This document shows positions 6,676 to 12,995 of a stretch of 12,995 bases of DNA, piece by piece. The DNA lies in assembly GCA_022573935.1 (NCBI GenBank), contig JACZTE010000004.1:1-12995 (forward strand), given 5' to 3'. Numbering within the stretch: position 1 is the first letter of the stretch; each line of letters starts with the position of its first letter. This DNA comes from Chloroflexota bacterium. GTDB lineage: Bacteria > Chloroflexota > Dehalococcoidia > DSTF01 > RBG-16-68-14. Below the pieces are notes generated by a model, which made no database searches, was not told the origin of the DNA, and saw only the letters and a list, made by a program, of their open reading frames with translations. The translations under genes and the position numbers were made by a program.

Positions 6676-7011
6676 ATGAGGCAGACATTAGCACGAGCCA
6701 GCTGCGCCGGTCTCCTGGCTGTTCTTCTCTCCACAGGCGCTGGACTTGCCATCCTCGGATCCGCGTTCGTCCCCACGAGCGAGACCACCAGCGTCTCCCT
6801 GGCGGCGACGGCGACCCCCACCTACGTCTCTGAGCTAGCGCCGGCTGTGGTAGTGCAGCCGCGTCAGGCTGCGGCCCTGCCCGATTCCGGCGCCGGCCCC
6901 GATGTCGGCGCGGCAAACCCCCTGCCCAGGGCAGCCGGCTTTGCGCTCGTTCTGCTGGGCGGCCTGCTGGTACGTACTGGCTTCGCCTGGCGCTCCAGCA
7001 CGAACCGCTAG
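6676..7011 (+). CDS. Small exported protein with LPXTG-like sorting tail
   Basis: A 111-aa protein of unrecognised family. The N terminus is a signal peptide (residues 1-30: basic start, then a hydrophobic stretch ending in LGSA). The middle (31-66) is Thr/Ser/Ala/Val-rich and short. The C terminus has LPDSG at 68-72, a 13-residue spacer, a hydrophobic helix at about 86-99 and a basic tail with several Arg. This is the layout of a sortase substrate, with Ser replacing Thr of LPXTG, but it could equally be a simple C-terminal membrane anchor. GGAGG lies 7 bases before the ATG. It is the first gene of the operon, directly under the c-di-GMP riboswitch, which fits a surface or matrix role. The mature domain is only about 35 residues, so it may be a structural or scaffold peptide. 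Confidence 0.75.
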   Translation: MRQTLARASCAGLLAVLLSTGAGLAILGSAFVPTSETTSVSLAATATPTYVSELAPAVVVQPRQAAALPDSGAGPDVGAANPLPRAAGFALVLLGGLLVRTGFAWRSSTNR

Positions 7012-7022
7012 CGTCACGTTTT

Positions 7023-7087
7023 CAGACCTCCTCGACTCTTTGCCGATACTTCCCATGAGGCCGCCGCAAGGCGGCACGGGAGGTCTG
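7023..7087 (+). promoter_or_regulatory. SD-sequestering hairpin before the second operon gene
   Basis: cagacctcc (7023-7031) is the exact complement of ggaggtctg (7079-7087), which holds the GGGAGG ribosome binding site of the GTG at 7089. Inside it a perfect 6-bp hairpin gccgcc-GCAA-ggcggc (7060-7075) forms with a GNRA loop. Alternatives exist (tgccg 7041-7045 with cggca 7072-7076; ccc 7052-7054 with ggg 7078-7080). It could couple translation to the upstream gene, act as a protein-binding site, or be a small second switch. Confidence 0.6.
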
Positions 7088-7088
7088 C

Positions 7089-7532
7089 GTGTCCAACCCC
7101 ATCAGCCGCCTGGTCGAGCGTCGCTCGCTCCAGGCCGATGTCCGCCGAGCTCTCACATCTGGCGTTGGCCTCTACCACACCACCTGGCCCATCCAGAACA
7201 TCGCGGCGGCCACGGCGAGCGAGGAGTTCATCGCTAAGCTGGTCGGCTGGTGCAGGGAGGTGCTGGGCGAAATGCGCCGGCCGTATGGGTTGGATTACGT
7301 GACGCTGGCGGTGGCGCTGCTCCGCGAGGGGGAGGGCCAGGTAGCAAGCGTCAACTACGGCGTGCTCCGCCCCAGCGATTTCTACAACCAAAGCTTCGTG
7401 GAGGAGCGAGTACGGGAGACGCTACGCTCCTGGACCAACGACCAGCTCATTACCGGCGCCGGCGCCGGTAGCCTGTCGGCAGTGCTCTTTAGTTGGGGTG
7501 ACCTGACCCGAGAGCTGCTCTTGGCGGGCTAA
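7089..7532 (+). CDS. Hypothetical 147-aa protein, second gene of the riboswitch operon
   Basis: I do not recognise this family. It starts at GTG with GGGAGG five bases upstream. The product is soluble-looking, with no signal peptide or membrane helix, and is predicted by eye to be mixed alpha/beta. It has an N-terminal basic helix (RLVERRSLQADVRRAL), a middle segment with Trp and aromatic residues (YHTTWPIQNIAAATASEEF), a strand-rich part (YGLDYVTLAVALLREGEGQV) and a C-terminal helix. The stop codon TAA is fused to the next gene's Shine-Dalgarno sequence (taaggagg), and the AAA+ gene starts 12 bases later, so the two are co-transcribed and probably made together. It may be an adaptor or partner of the ATPase; that is inference from position only. 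Confidence 0.72.
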   Translation: MSNPISRLVERRSLQADVRRALTSGVGLYHTTWPIQNIAAATASEEFIAKLVGWCREVLGEMRRPYGLDYVTLAVALLREGEGQVASVNYGVLRPSDFYNQSFVEERVRETLRSWTNDQLITGAGAGSLSAVLFSWGDLTRELLLAG

Positions 7533-7544
7533 GGAGGTTACACC

Positions 7545-8906
7545 ATGACCACAGAGACGACGCCCTCTATCACGCGAGACGAGCCCGCTGAGCCCAACAC
7601 CCCCAGCGGCGCCTTCGTGCCCCAGCCGAGGAGCATTGAGGAGACGGGGCTGGAGCTCTCGCTTCTGGTCGACCTGGCGCTGAAGTCCATCCACTTCAGC
7701 GGCCGGCCTACCGGACGCCAGTTGAGCGAGCATCTCGCCCTGGCCTTCCCGGTGATCGAGGAGCTCGTCGCGTTCCTCCGCCAAGAGCAGGCCCTCGAGG
7801 TCGTCGGCAGCTCAGGCATTGGAGAGCAGGCGTATCAGTATGCACTAACGAAGCGGGGCACGGAGAAGGCGGAGGAGGCCCTGGGGCGCAATCAGTACGT
7901 CGGGCCGGCGCCCGTCCCCCTCTCGCTCTATACCGATGTCTTGAAGCACCAGTCCGTGCGCGATGTCCATATCGACCGCCAAACGTTCCTCGATGGTGTC
8001 TCGCACCTCGTCTTGAGTCGAAACGTCCTGGCTGCGTTGGGCCCGGCGGCCAACACCGGCCGCTCTGTGCTCATTTACGGCAACTCTGGCAACGGCAAGA
8101 GCAGCCTCGCCCTCGCCATCGCCGGCATGCTGCCGGGCGCGGTGCTGATCCCGTACGCGGTAGAGGTGCATGGACAGATCATCAAGGTGTTCGACCCGCG
8201 CATGCACGAACCGGTGAAGCCTCAGGTAGCGGAGGAACGACGGCAGAACGCCGCTCCGCCACCGGCTGGGCAGGAACGCCGCCTGGACCGGCGATGGGTG
8301 GTGGCGAAGCGCCCGACGGTTCGGATTGGCGGCGAGCTGACGCTCCAGGATTTGGAGCTGCGGTATTCGGAGCTCTCCAAGTTCTACATCGCGCCGTTGC
8401 AGTGGAAGGCGAACAGCGGTGTGCTCATCATCGACGACTTTGGCCGGCAGCTGGTGCAGCCGAGAGAGCTGCTCAACCGCTGGATCGTGCCGATGGAGCA
8501 GGGGGTGGATCGCCTCTCGCTCCACACCGGCGATACCTTGGATTTGCCCTTCGAGGTGCTCCTCATCTTCTCGACGAACATCCCGCCGGCGAAGCTGGGC
8601 GACGAGGCGTTCTTCCGTCGCATCCGGCACAAGGTGGAGGTCCCCAACCCTACCCGAGAGGAGTATCTGGCGATCCTGACCCGGGTCTGCGAGGAGCAGG
8701 GCGTTGCGCACACGGAGGAAGGCGCGCGTTACCTGGTTGAGGCCTACTATGATCAGACTGACCGTGAATTCAGGGGTTGCCATCCCCGAGACCTGGTGGA
8801 GCTCCTGATCGATATCACCAACTTCTACGGCGAGGAGCCGGAGCTGACGCCGGAGTGGGTCGACCTGGCCTGCTCCTCCTACTTCGTCGAGGCTGAGGCT
8901 GCCTAG
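7545..8906 (+). CDS. AAA+ ATPase with N-terminal winged-helix-like domain
   Basis: A 453-aa cytoplasmic ATPase with a near-perfect ribosome binding site (AAGGAGG) 9 bases before the ATG. Residues about 35-110 look like a winged-helix domain (SLLVDLALKSIHF, then GRQLSEHLALAFPVIEELVAFL and a YALTKRG wing). Walker A is GNSGNGKSS at 179-187, Walker B is VLIIDDFG at 293-300, sensor 1 is FSTN at 342-345, an arginine-finger candidate is FRRIR at 357-361, and sensor 2 is near HPRDL at 413-417. Between Walker A and B lies an unusually long segment of about 105 residues. It has a charged, Pro-rich linker (226-258) and a conserved-looking stretch (RPTVRIGGELTL, then FYIAPLQWKANSG). It likely remodels a protein partner or acts as an assembly ATPase; the substrate is unknown. 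It is the last gene of the operon and is followed by a terminator. Confidence 0.9.
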   Translation: MTTETTPSITRDEPAEPNTPSGAFVPQPRSIEETGLELSLLVDLALKSIHFSGRPTGRQLSEHLALAFPVIEELVAFLRQEQALEVVGSSGIGEQAYQYALTKRGTEKAEEALGRNQYVGPAPVPLSLYTDVLKHQSVRDVHIDRQTFLDGVSHLVLSRNVLAALGPAANTGRSVLIYGNSGNGKSSLALAIAGMLPGAVLIPYAVEVHGQIIKVFDPRMHEPVKPQVAEERRQNAAPPPAGQERRLDRRWVVAKRPTVRIGGELTLQDLELRYSELSKFYIAPLQWKANSGVLIIDDFGRQLVQPRELLNRWIVPMEQGVDRLSLHTGDTLDLPFEVLLIFSTNIPPAKLGDEAFFRRIRHKVEVPNPTREEYLAILTRVCEEQGVAHTEEGARYLVEAYYDQTDREFRGCHPRDLVELLIDITNFYGEEPELTPEWVDLACSSYFVEAEAA

Positions 8907-8930
8907 GCGTCCGACGCGCTTCTGATACGA

Positions 8931-8968
8931 AGAGGCTCCCGGCCGTACGGCCGGGAGCCTCTCTTTTC
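8931..8968 (+). terminator. Rho-independent terminator after the AAA+ gene
   Basis: A perfect 14-bp stem (agaggctcccggcc 8931-8944 with ggccgggagcctct 8949-8962) closes a gtac loop and is followed by cttttcg. It lies 24 bases after the AAA+ stop and 20 bases before the end of the convergent CAP gene, so it may also serve that gene, although the minus-strand side has only a weak T-run. Confidence 0.9.
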
Positions 8969-8988
8969 GCTGCGGTGCTACTCCGCCT

Positions 8989-9882
8989 CTAGGGCGGTCC
9001 GACGAAGACCATGGTGAAGTACTTCATGTTCCCATCGACGGCGAACCCAACGCCCATCTGCGTAAACTCGACGTGGAGGATGTTCGCCCGGTGGCCGGGG
9101 CTGTTCATCAGGTCGCGGATGGCCACGGCCACGCTCTCGCTGTCGGGGTAGTTGTTCCGCGCCAGGTTCTCCCCGGCCCAGCCATAGAGCACGTTGTATT
9201 CGTTCATGAGCGAGAAGGCGGTGTCACCGTGAGGGCTCTCATGCGCGAAGTAGTCCTTCGCCGCCATATCCTCAGAGCGGAGATTGGCGACGAACACCAC
9301 GCATGAGTTGAGGCCCAATGCTGACATCCCGTTGTCAGCCCTCGCGCTGTTGATAGCGTCGAAGAGCGCCTGCGCGAAGCTCCCCATGGGGGCCGTGGGG
9401 CAGCTTGGAGGCTGGGGCGTAGGAACAGCCGTCGGCGGCACTGCCGTCGGCGGAACCGCGGTCGGTGCTGCCGGCGCAGGCGGCACAGCGGTCGGCACAG
9501 GCGGCACAGCGGTCGATGCAGGCGGCACAGCGGCCGGCGCAGGCGACACGGCGCTCGGATCTCCCAGCGCTGGCGTCGGTGTCAGAAGCGGAAGCGGCGT
9601 TCCTATCGGCGTCGTCGAGGCTGCGGGCGTCGCTGTGGGGAGTATCGTGGCCGTAGGATCGCCCGCGATGGCGCTGGTGCCGTCCGTCAGGTTGACCGGC
9701 GTGGGCTCGTCGGCGGCGCTGGGAGCTGGCGTCCCGCCCCAATCCACTGCGAGAAGGAACGTCGCAGAGAAGACGATGAGGCTGAGGCCGCTGACGATCA
9801 ACGCCCCTCGCAGCAGCGCGAAGCGCGGATTGCCCGTCAGCCAGCGAAGGAGCCCAAAGCGGCGGTGTGGAATGTCGTCCAT
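8989..9882 (-). CDS. Membrane-anchored CAP/SCP-domain (YkwD-like) protein with Pro/Thr-rich stalk
   Basis: I choose ATG 9882 because GGAG lies 5 bases upstream and the protein then opens MDDIPHRRFGLL followed by one hydrophobic helix (about residues 20-45), an uncleaved anchor or signal peptide. Longer in-frame starts add a non-conserved stretch. The product is 297 aa. Residues about 50-160 are a Pro/Thr/Ala/Val-rich low-complexity stalk. Residues about 168-297 form a CAP domain: FDAINSARADNG, YFAHESPHGDTA (211-222), GENLARN (237-243), MNSPGHRANIL (259-269) and a GVGFAV strand. Bacterial CAP proteins of this type are secreted or surface-held; their enzymatic role is not settled. It lies convergent to the riboswitch operon and divergent from the ribosomal protein operon. 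The fold assignment is firm and the function is not. Confidence 0.92.
   Translation of the reverse strand: MDDIPHRRFGLLRWLTGNPRFALLRGALIVSGLSLIVFSATFLLAVDWGGTPAPSAADEPTPVNLTDGTSAIAGDPTATILPTATPAASTTPIGTPLPLLTPTPALGDPSAVSPAPAAVPPASTAVPPVPTAVPPAPAAPTAVPPTAVPPTAVPTPQPPSCPTAPMGSFAQALFDAINSARADNGMSALGLNSCVVFVANLRSEDMAAKDYFAHESPHGDTAFSLMNEYNVLYGWAGENLARNNYPDSESVAVAIRDLMNSPGHRANILHVEFTQMGVGFAVDGNMKYFTMVFVGPP
9473..9556 (-). repeat. Four 21-bp tandem repeats in the stalk of the CAP protein
   Basis: Four consecutive 21-bp units (9473, 9494, 9515, 9536) each contain aggcggcacagcgg or a near copy and encode seven-residue VPP-x-x-TA units. A set of shorter TAVPP-coding units lies just to the left (about 9420-9472). 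The copy number is likely to vary between strains. Confidence 0.75.
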
Positions 9883-9930
9883 GGTTGCTCCGATCTCGTG
9901 TAAGCAGCGAATGTGTGTGTAGAGAACTCT

Positions 9931-9974
9931 CCTAGGGAATATCGGCGTTGTAGGCAAAAACCTTAAGGGAATAT
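9931..9974. promoter_or_regulatory. Paired AGGGAATAT motifs upstream of the CAP gene (possible operators)
   Basis: cctAGGGAATATcgg (9931-9945) and cttaAGGGAATATgg (9962-9976) are direct copies of the 9-mer AGGGAATAT, 32 bases apart (about three helical turns). Each is preceded by a small palindrome (cctagg, ccttaagg). They lie 50-95 bases ahead of the CAP start. A binding role is inferred only. Confidence 0.35.
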
Positions 9975-10020
9975 GGAAGATCACGGGCGACAGGCGGCCT
10001 GAAGCTTGCCGCGAATCTGC

Positions 10021-10050
10021 TTGACACAACTCGCAGATTCCAGATAGACT
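10021..10050 (+). promoter_or_regulatory. Promoter of the rpsL-rpsG-fusA operon
   Basis: A perfect -35 TTGACA (10021-10026), an 18-base spacer and TAGACT (10045-10050, 4 of 6 matches) give a plausible housekeeping promoter starting near 10057. An inverted repeat gaatctgc (10013-10020) / gcagattc (10033-10040) is centred on the -35 box, a layout typical of a repressor site. Confidence 0.6.
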
Positions 10051-10056
10051 GATCTG

Positions 10057-10226
10057 TCACCGCCTGAGAACAGCGTTTATCCGCTGGGCCGAAGGCACAG
10101 AACAGTGATCACCGCCGGCAATGGTGGGTTTGTTTACCTAAGGGAGATGAACCTACGCCGGGTCAGGCTCAGGGTTGCGGCCTTCGGCTCGTGCTGTAGT
10201 TTTCAGGGGCGAATTAAGGAGAACAA
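10057..10226 (+). other. Leader of the ribosomal protein operon with long-range pairing
   Basis: About 170 nt separate the predicted start from rpsL. gccgaaggc (10088-10096) is the exact complement of gccttcggc (10180-10188), extendable to about 12 pairs with G-U wobbles, and closes an 83-nt loop. Each arm is also a small palindrome, so local hairpins could compete. No leader peptide or known ribosomal-protein leader motif was recognised. Confidence 0.4.
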
Positions 10227-10658
10227 GTGCCAACCATCAACCAACTCGTGCGAAAAGGCCGGAAGCGGATCGTGAAGAAGACGAAGGCGCCGGCCCTGCG
10301 CTTCACCTACAATACGCTGAAGAACCGGCTGGTGCGGGGGAAAGGGGCTCCCCAGAAGCGCGGCGTGTGCACCCAGGTGCGCACGATGACCCCGAAGAAG
10401 CCCAACTCCGCATTGCGGAAGATCGCCCGTGTGCGGCTCACCAATAGTATCGAGGTGACAGCATACATTCCCGGCGAGGGACACACGCTTCAGGAGCACT
10501 CGGTCGTCCTCATTCGAGGTGGCCGAGTGAAGGACCTGCCCGGCGTTCGCTACCACATCATCCGGGGCGCATTGGATGCCCAGGGAGTGAGTGGCAGGCA
10601 GCGCGGGCGAAGCAAGTACGGCACCCGTAAGGGTGGTACGCCGGGCGGCGGCGTTTAG
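10227..10658 (+). CDS. rpsL: 30S ribosomal protein S12
   Basis: S12 sits at the decoding centre of the small subunit and helps set translational accuracy. The protein is 143 aa against about 124 in E. coli. Conserved blocks are PQKRGVCT (42-49), [11 protein letters not shown] (55-65) and [14 protein letters not shown] (98-110). The lysines equivalent to E. coli K43 and K88 (here 57 and 102) are present, so this is the streptomycin-sensitive form. An insert of 14 residues (about 25-41, [16 protein letters not shown]) separates PAL from PQKRGVC, relative to E. coli; I recall similar inserts in Chloroflexota S12. The start is GTG with AAGGAG five bases upstream. It is first in the str operon, with rpsG 75 bases downstream. 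Confidence 0.98.
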   Translation: MPTINQLVRKGRKRIVKKTKAPALRFTYNTLKNRLVRGKGAPQKRGVCTQVRTMTPKKPNSALRKIARVRLTNSIEVTAYIPGEGHTLQEHSVVLIRGGRVKDLPGVRYHIIRGALDAQGVSGRQRGRSKYGTRKGGTPGGGV

Positions 10659-10690
10659 GAGAGGCCGCCAGCGCCAAGCACGCATCGGAA

Positions 10691-10710
10691 CGCCCCGGCC
10701 AGCCGGGGCG
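10691..10710 (+). promoter_or_regulatory. Hairpin in the rpsL-rpsG gap
   Basis: cgccccgg (10691-10698) and ccggggcg (10703-10710) form an 8-bp stem with a CCAG loop, 23 bases before the rpsG start. There is no T-run after it. In E. coli the S12-S7 gap carries the S7 autoregulatory site, so this hairpin could play that role, but its shape is not obviously the same. Confidence 0.45.
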
Positions 10711-10733
10711 ACCGCTACTTGAAGGACTAAGGT

Positions 10734-11204
10734 ATGTCGCGACGATCCCGCGCGGTACGACGAGAGGTGATACCGGATGCCAAGTACGGCAACCGGCTCC
10801 TTAGCATGTTCATCAACAAGGTGATGCAGCGCGGGAAAAAGAGCATCGCGGAGCGCATCGTCTACCAGGCACTGGACACGATCGAGGAGCAGCAAAAACG
10901 CGACCCGCTGGAGGTCTTCGAGCAGGCGGTGCAGAACGCGACGCCGACGATTGAGGTGAAGCCGCGACGAGTTGGCGGCGCTACCTACCAGGTGCCGGTC
11001 GACATCCGCGCCGAACGTAGGCTCGCCCTCGCCCTGCGATGGCTGCTCGCCTCGGCCCGCGCCCGTCGCGGCCGCTCAATGGTCGAACGGCTGGCCGCCG
11101 AGCTGAGCGACGCCGCAAGCGGGCAGGGCTCAACGGTAAAGAAGAAAGAGGATACACATCGAATGGCGGAGGCGAACCGAGCCTTCGTTCATTATCGATG
11201 GTAG
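10734..11204 (+). CDS. rpsG: 30S ribosomal protein S7
   Basis: S7 is a primary 16S rRNA-binding protein that nucleates assembly of the 30S head and contacts mRNA near the exit. The protein is 156 aa, the standard bacterial length. It starts [20 protein letters not shown] and contains [41 protein letters not shown] and the tail [16 protein letters not shown], all canonical. The ATG at 10734 has AAGGA seven bases upstream. It is the second gene of the str operon, between rpsL and fusA. Confidence 0.98.
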   Translation: MSRRSRAVRREVIPDAKYGNRLLSMFINKVMQRGKKSIAERIVYQALDTIEEQQKRDPLEVFEQAVQNATPTIEVKPRRVGGATYQVPVDIRAERRLALALRWLLASARARRGRSMVERLAAELSDAASGQGSTVKKKEDTHRMAEANRAFVHYRW

Positions 11205-11214
11205 CAAGGAGCGC

Positions 11215-11250
11215 AGGGCCGTCCTGAAAGACCAGGACGGCCCTCACGTT
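11215..11250 (+). terminator. Strong hairpin between rpsG and fusA (possible attenuator)
   Basis: A perfect 12-bp stem (agggccgtcctg 11215-11226 with caggacggccct 11233-11244) closes an AAAGAC loop and is followed by cacgtttcc, a weak U-run. It lies only 10 bases after the rpsG stop and inside the operon, so partial termination or RNA processing that sets the fusA to rpsG ratio is more likely than full termination. Confidence 0.5.
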
Positions 11251-11269
11251 TCCTCAGCGAGCGAGAGTG

Positions 11270-12995
11270 ATGGCACGAGACCACGCTATTGAGCGAGTAC
11301 GAAACATCGGCATCATCGCCCATATCGACGCCGGAAAGACCACCATCACCGAGCGTGTGCTTTTCTATACCGGTCGCACCTACAAGATCGGCGAGGTGCA
11401 TGAAGGTACCGCCGTCATGGACTGGATGGTCCAGGAGCGCGAGCGTGGCATCACCATCACGGCCGCCGCAACGACCTGCGATTGGGCCGACCACCGCATC
11501 AACATCATCGACACCCCCGGCCATGTCGACTTCACGGTCGAAGTCGAGCGCAGCCTGCGCGTCCTGGATGGAGGCGTCGTTGTCTTCGATGCCGTCCATG
11601 GCGTGGAGCCCCAGTCGGAGACCGTCTGGCGCCAGGCCGACCGCTATCGGGTGCCGCGCATCTGCTTTGTCAATAAGCTCGACCGGGTGGGCGCCGATTA
11701 CTGGCGAACGATCGACATGATCGAAGAGCGACTCGATGCTCGGCCCCTCCCGATCCAGATCCCCATCGGCGCAGAGGCCGACCTTGCGGGCATGATCGAC
11801 TTAGTCGAGGAACGGGCCTGGTACTTCTCGTCGGACGCAGGCGAAGAACCGGTCGTAAAAGAGGTTCCGCCAGAGCTGGCAGAGGAGACTGCGCGGAACA
11901 GAGATCGGCTCATTGAGCGGACCGCTGAGGTCGACGACCAGCTCATGATCAGCTACGTGGAGGGCCACGAAGTTAGCCCCACCGAACTGAAAAAGGCAAT
12001 TCGCCGCGTAACGCTGGCCTCGCTGGGAACGCCCATCCTGTGCGGCTCCGCGCTGCGCAACAAGGGCGTGCAGCTTCTCCTGGACGCCGTCATCGATTAT
12101 CTGCCTTCGCCCGCGGACATACCGCCCGTTGGCGGGAGCCACCCAAAGAGCGGCGAGGCGGTGGAGCGCTTCGCCGACGATGACGCGCCCTTCTGCGCTC
12201 TGGCCTTCAAGATTGTGAGCGACCCGTATGTCGGTCGCCTCGCATATTTCCGCGTCTACTCAGGCCATATCACCGAGGGCGCGACCATCCTGAACAGCGC
12301 TAACGGACAGAAAGAGCGCATCGGCCGGCTCTTGCGCATGCACGCCAACCATCGAGAGGACATCACCGATGTCTATGCCGGGGACATCGCCGCCGCCATC
12401 GGCCTCAAAAAGACCTTCACCGGCGATACCCTTTGCGACATCGATGCCCCGATCGTCCTCGAAACGATAACCTTCCCGGAGCCCGTCATCTCCGTCGCCA
12501 TCGAGCCTAAGACGAAAGAAGACCAGGACCGCATGGGAGAGAGCCTCCAGCGTCTCTCGGAGGAAGACCCCACCTTCCGCACCCACTACGACCAGGACAC
12601 CGGCCAGATGATCATCTCCGGCATGGGCGAGCTCCACCTGGAGGTCATCGTCGACCGGATGCTGCGTGAGTTTCGAGTAGAGGCGACCGTGGGCCGGCCG
12701 GAAGTCGCGTTCAAGGAGACGATCACGAGCACCGCCCGCGCCGAGGGCCGCTTCGTGCGACAGACCGGCGGTCGCGGCCAGTTCGGCGTCGCCGAGATCG
12801 AGATCGCGCCTCGAGAGCGGGGCGCAGGGTCCGAGTTCATCGACAAGACGAAGGGCGGCTCCATCCCGAAGGAATACATTCCGGCTGTAAAGGCCGGCGT
12901 GAAGCAAGCGCTGGAGACGGGCATCCTGGCTGGCTACCCGGTCATCGATACCTTGGTCACGCTGCTCGATGGCAGCTACCACCCGGTCGACTCAT
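11270..12995 (+). CDS. fusA: Elongation factor G, 3' end beyond window
   Basis: EF-G is the GTPase that drives ribosomal translocation and, with RRF, recycling. The frame is open from ATG 11270 to the window end (575 codons), so about 120 residues (the rest of domain IV and domain V) are missing. The G motifs are AHIDAGKTT (G1), RGITI (G2), DTPGHVDF (G3), NKLD (G4; NKMD is more usual) and CGSAL (G5). Domain II is visible around [20 protein letters not shown], domain III around [13 protein letters not shown] and domain IV at TGGRGQFG with the translocation-tip region beyond. The ribosome binding site is weak (only GAG-rich sequence ahead of the ATG), and an in-frame GTG sits just before it. 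Translation may depend on coupling or on the upstream hairpin region. Confidence 0.97.
   Translation, partial: MARDHAIERVRNIGIIAHIDAGKTTITERVLFYTGRTYKIGEVHEGTAVMDWMVQERERGITITAAATTCDWADHRINIIDTPGHVDFTVEVERSLRVLDGGVVVFDAVHGVEPQSETVWRQADRYRVPRICFVNKLDRVGADYWRTIDMIEERLDARPLPIQIPIGAEADLAGMIDLVEERAWYFSSDAGEEPVVKEVPPELAEETARNRDRLIERTAEVDDQLMISYVEGHEVSPTELKKAIRRVTLASLGTPILCGSALRNKGVQLLLDAVIDYLPSPADIPPVGGSHPKSGEAVERFADDDAPFCALAFKIVSDPYVGRLAYFRVYSGHITEGATILNSANGQKERIGRLLRMHANHREDITDVYAGDIAAAIGLKKTFTGDTLCDIDAPIVLETITFPEPVISVAIEPKTKEDQDRMGESLQRLSEEDPTFRTHYDQDTGQMIISGMGELHLEVIVDRMLREFRVEATVGRPEVAFKETITSTARAEGRFVRQTGGRGQFGVAEIEIAPRERGAGSEFIDKTKGGSIPKEYIPAVKAGVKQALETGILAGYPVIDTLVTLLDGSYHPVDS

Noticed and set aside
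9420..9556. CRISPR-like short tandem repeats
   Set aside because: The units are contiguous, without spacers, in frame, and encode the Pro/Thr-rich stalk of the CAP protein.
9883..10029. Longer N terminus of the CAP protein from 10029
   Set aside because: ATG 9882 has GGAG at proper spacing and precedes the membrane anchor. The upstream extension covers the AGGGAATAT motifs and the region beside the rpsL promoter.
10203..10895. A 230-codon minus-strand frame over rpsL and rpsG
   Set aside because: It is antisense to two certain ribosomal protein genes, which is common in GC-rich DNA.
11289..11720. A 143-codon plus-strand frame
   Set aside because: It is an out-of-frame shadow of fusA, whose true frame begins at 11270 and stays open to the window end.

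Overview
The window is a GC-rich chromosomal segment, most likely from a member of the Chloroflexota (Thermomicrobia/Sphaerobacter-like). That placement is inferred from the protein style: ribosomal protein S12 has an extra 14-residue N-terminal insert that I associate with this phylum, the reductase is cobalamin-dependent, and the ECF sigma factor is coupled to a short anti-sigma-like protein. No rRNA, tRNA, CRISPR array, transposase or phage gene was seen.

Layout from left to right. (1) 3-2411: the 3' part of a class II ribonucleotide reductase gene (nrdJ). (2) 2412-2966: a gene-free stretch with three palindromic, dispersed-type repeats. (3) 2967-6145, minus strand: a large membrane-anchored VWA protein with two Ig-like repeats and an FHA-like cytoplasmic tail, then an ECF sigma factor, then a short protein overlapping the sigma gene by 8 bases. 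(4) 6146-6675: a divergent intergenic region with a strong rightward promoter, a long structured leader and a recognisable cyclic-di-GMP-I (GEMM) riboswitch. (5) 6676-8906, plus strand: the presumed c-di-GMP-controlled operon. It encodes a small exported protein with an LPXTG-like tail, an unrecognised 147-aa protein behind an SD-sequestering hairpin, and an AAA+ ATPase with an N-terminal winged-helix-like domain. A strong terminator closes it. (6) 8989-9882, minus: a membrane-anchored CAP/SCP (YkwD-like) protein with a Pro/Thr-rich stalk. (7) 10013-12995, plus: the str operon rpsL-rpsG-fusA with its own promoter, a structured leader and intergenic hairpins. fusA runs off the window.

The part most likely to be new is the riboswitch operon at 6190-8968. 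Two stacked RNA control points precede an operon that joins a surface protein, an orphan protein and an AAA+ ATPase. This suggests a c-di-GMP-regulated cell-surface system whose mechanism I cannot name from sequence alone. The sigma factor/VWA group beside it is transcribed divergently from the same intergenic region.
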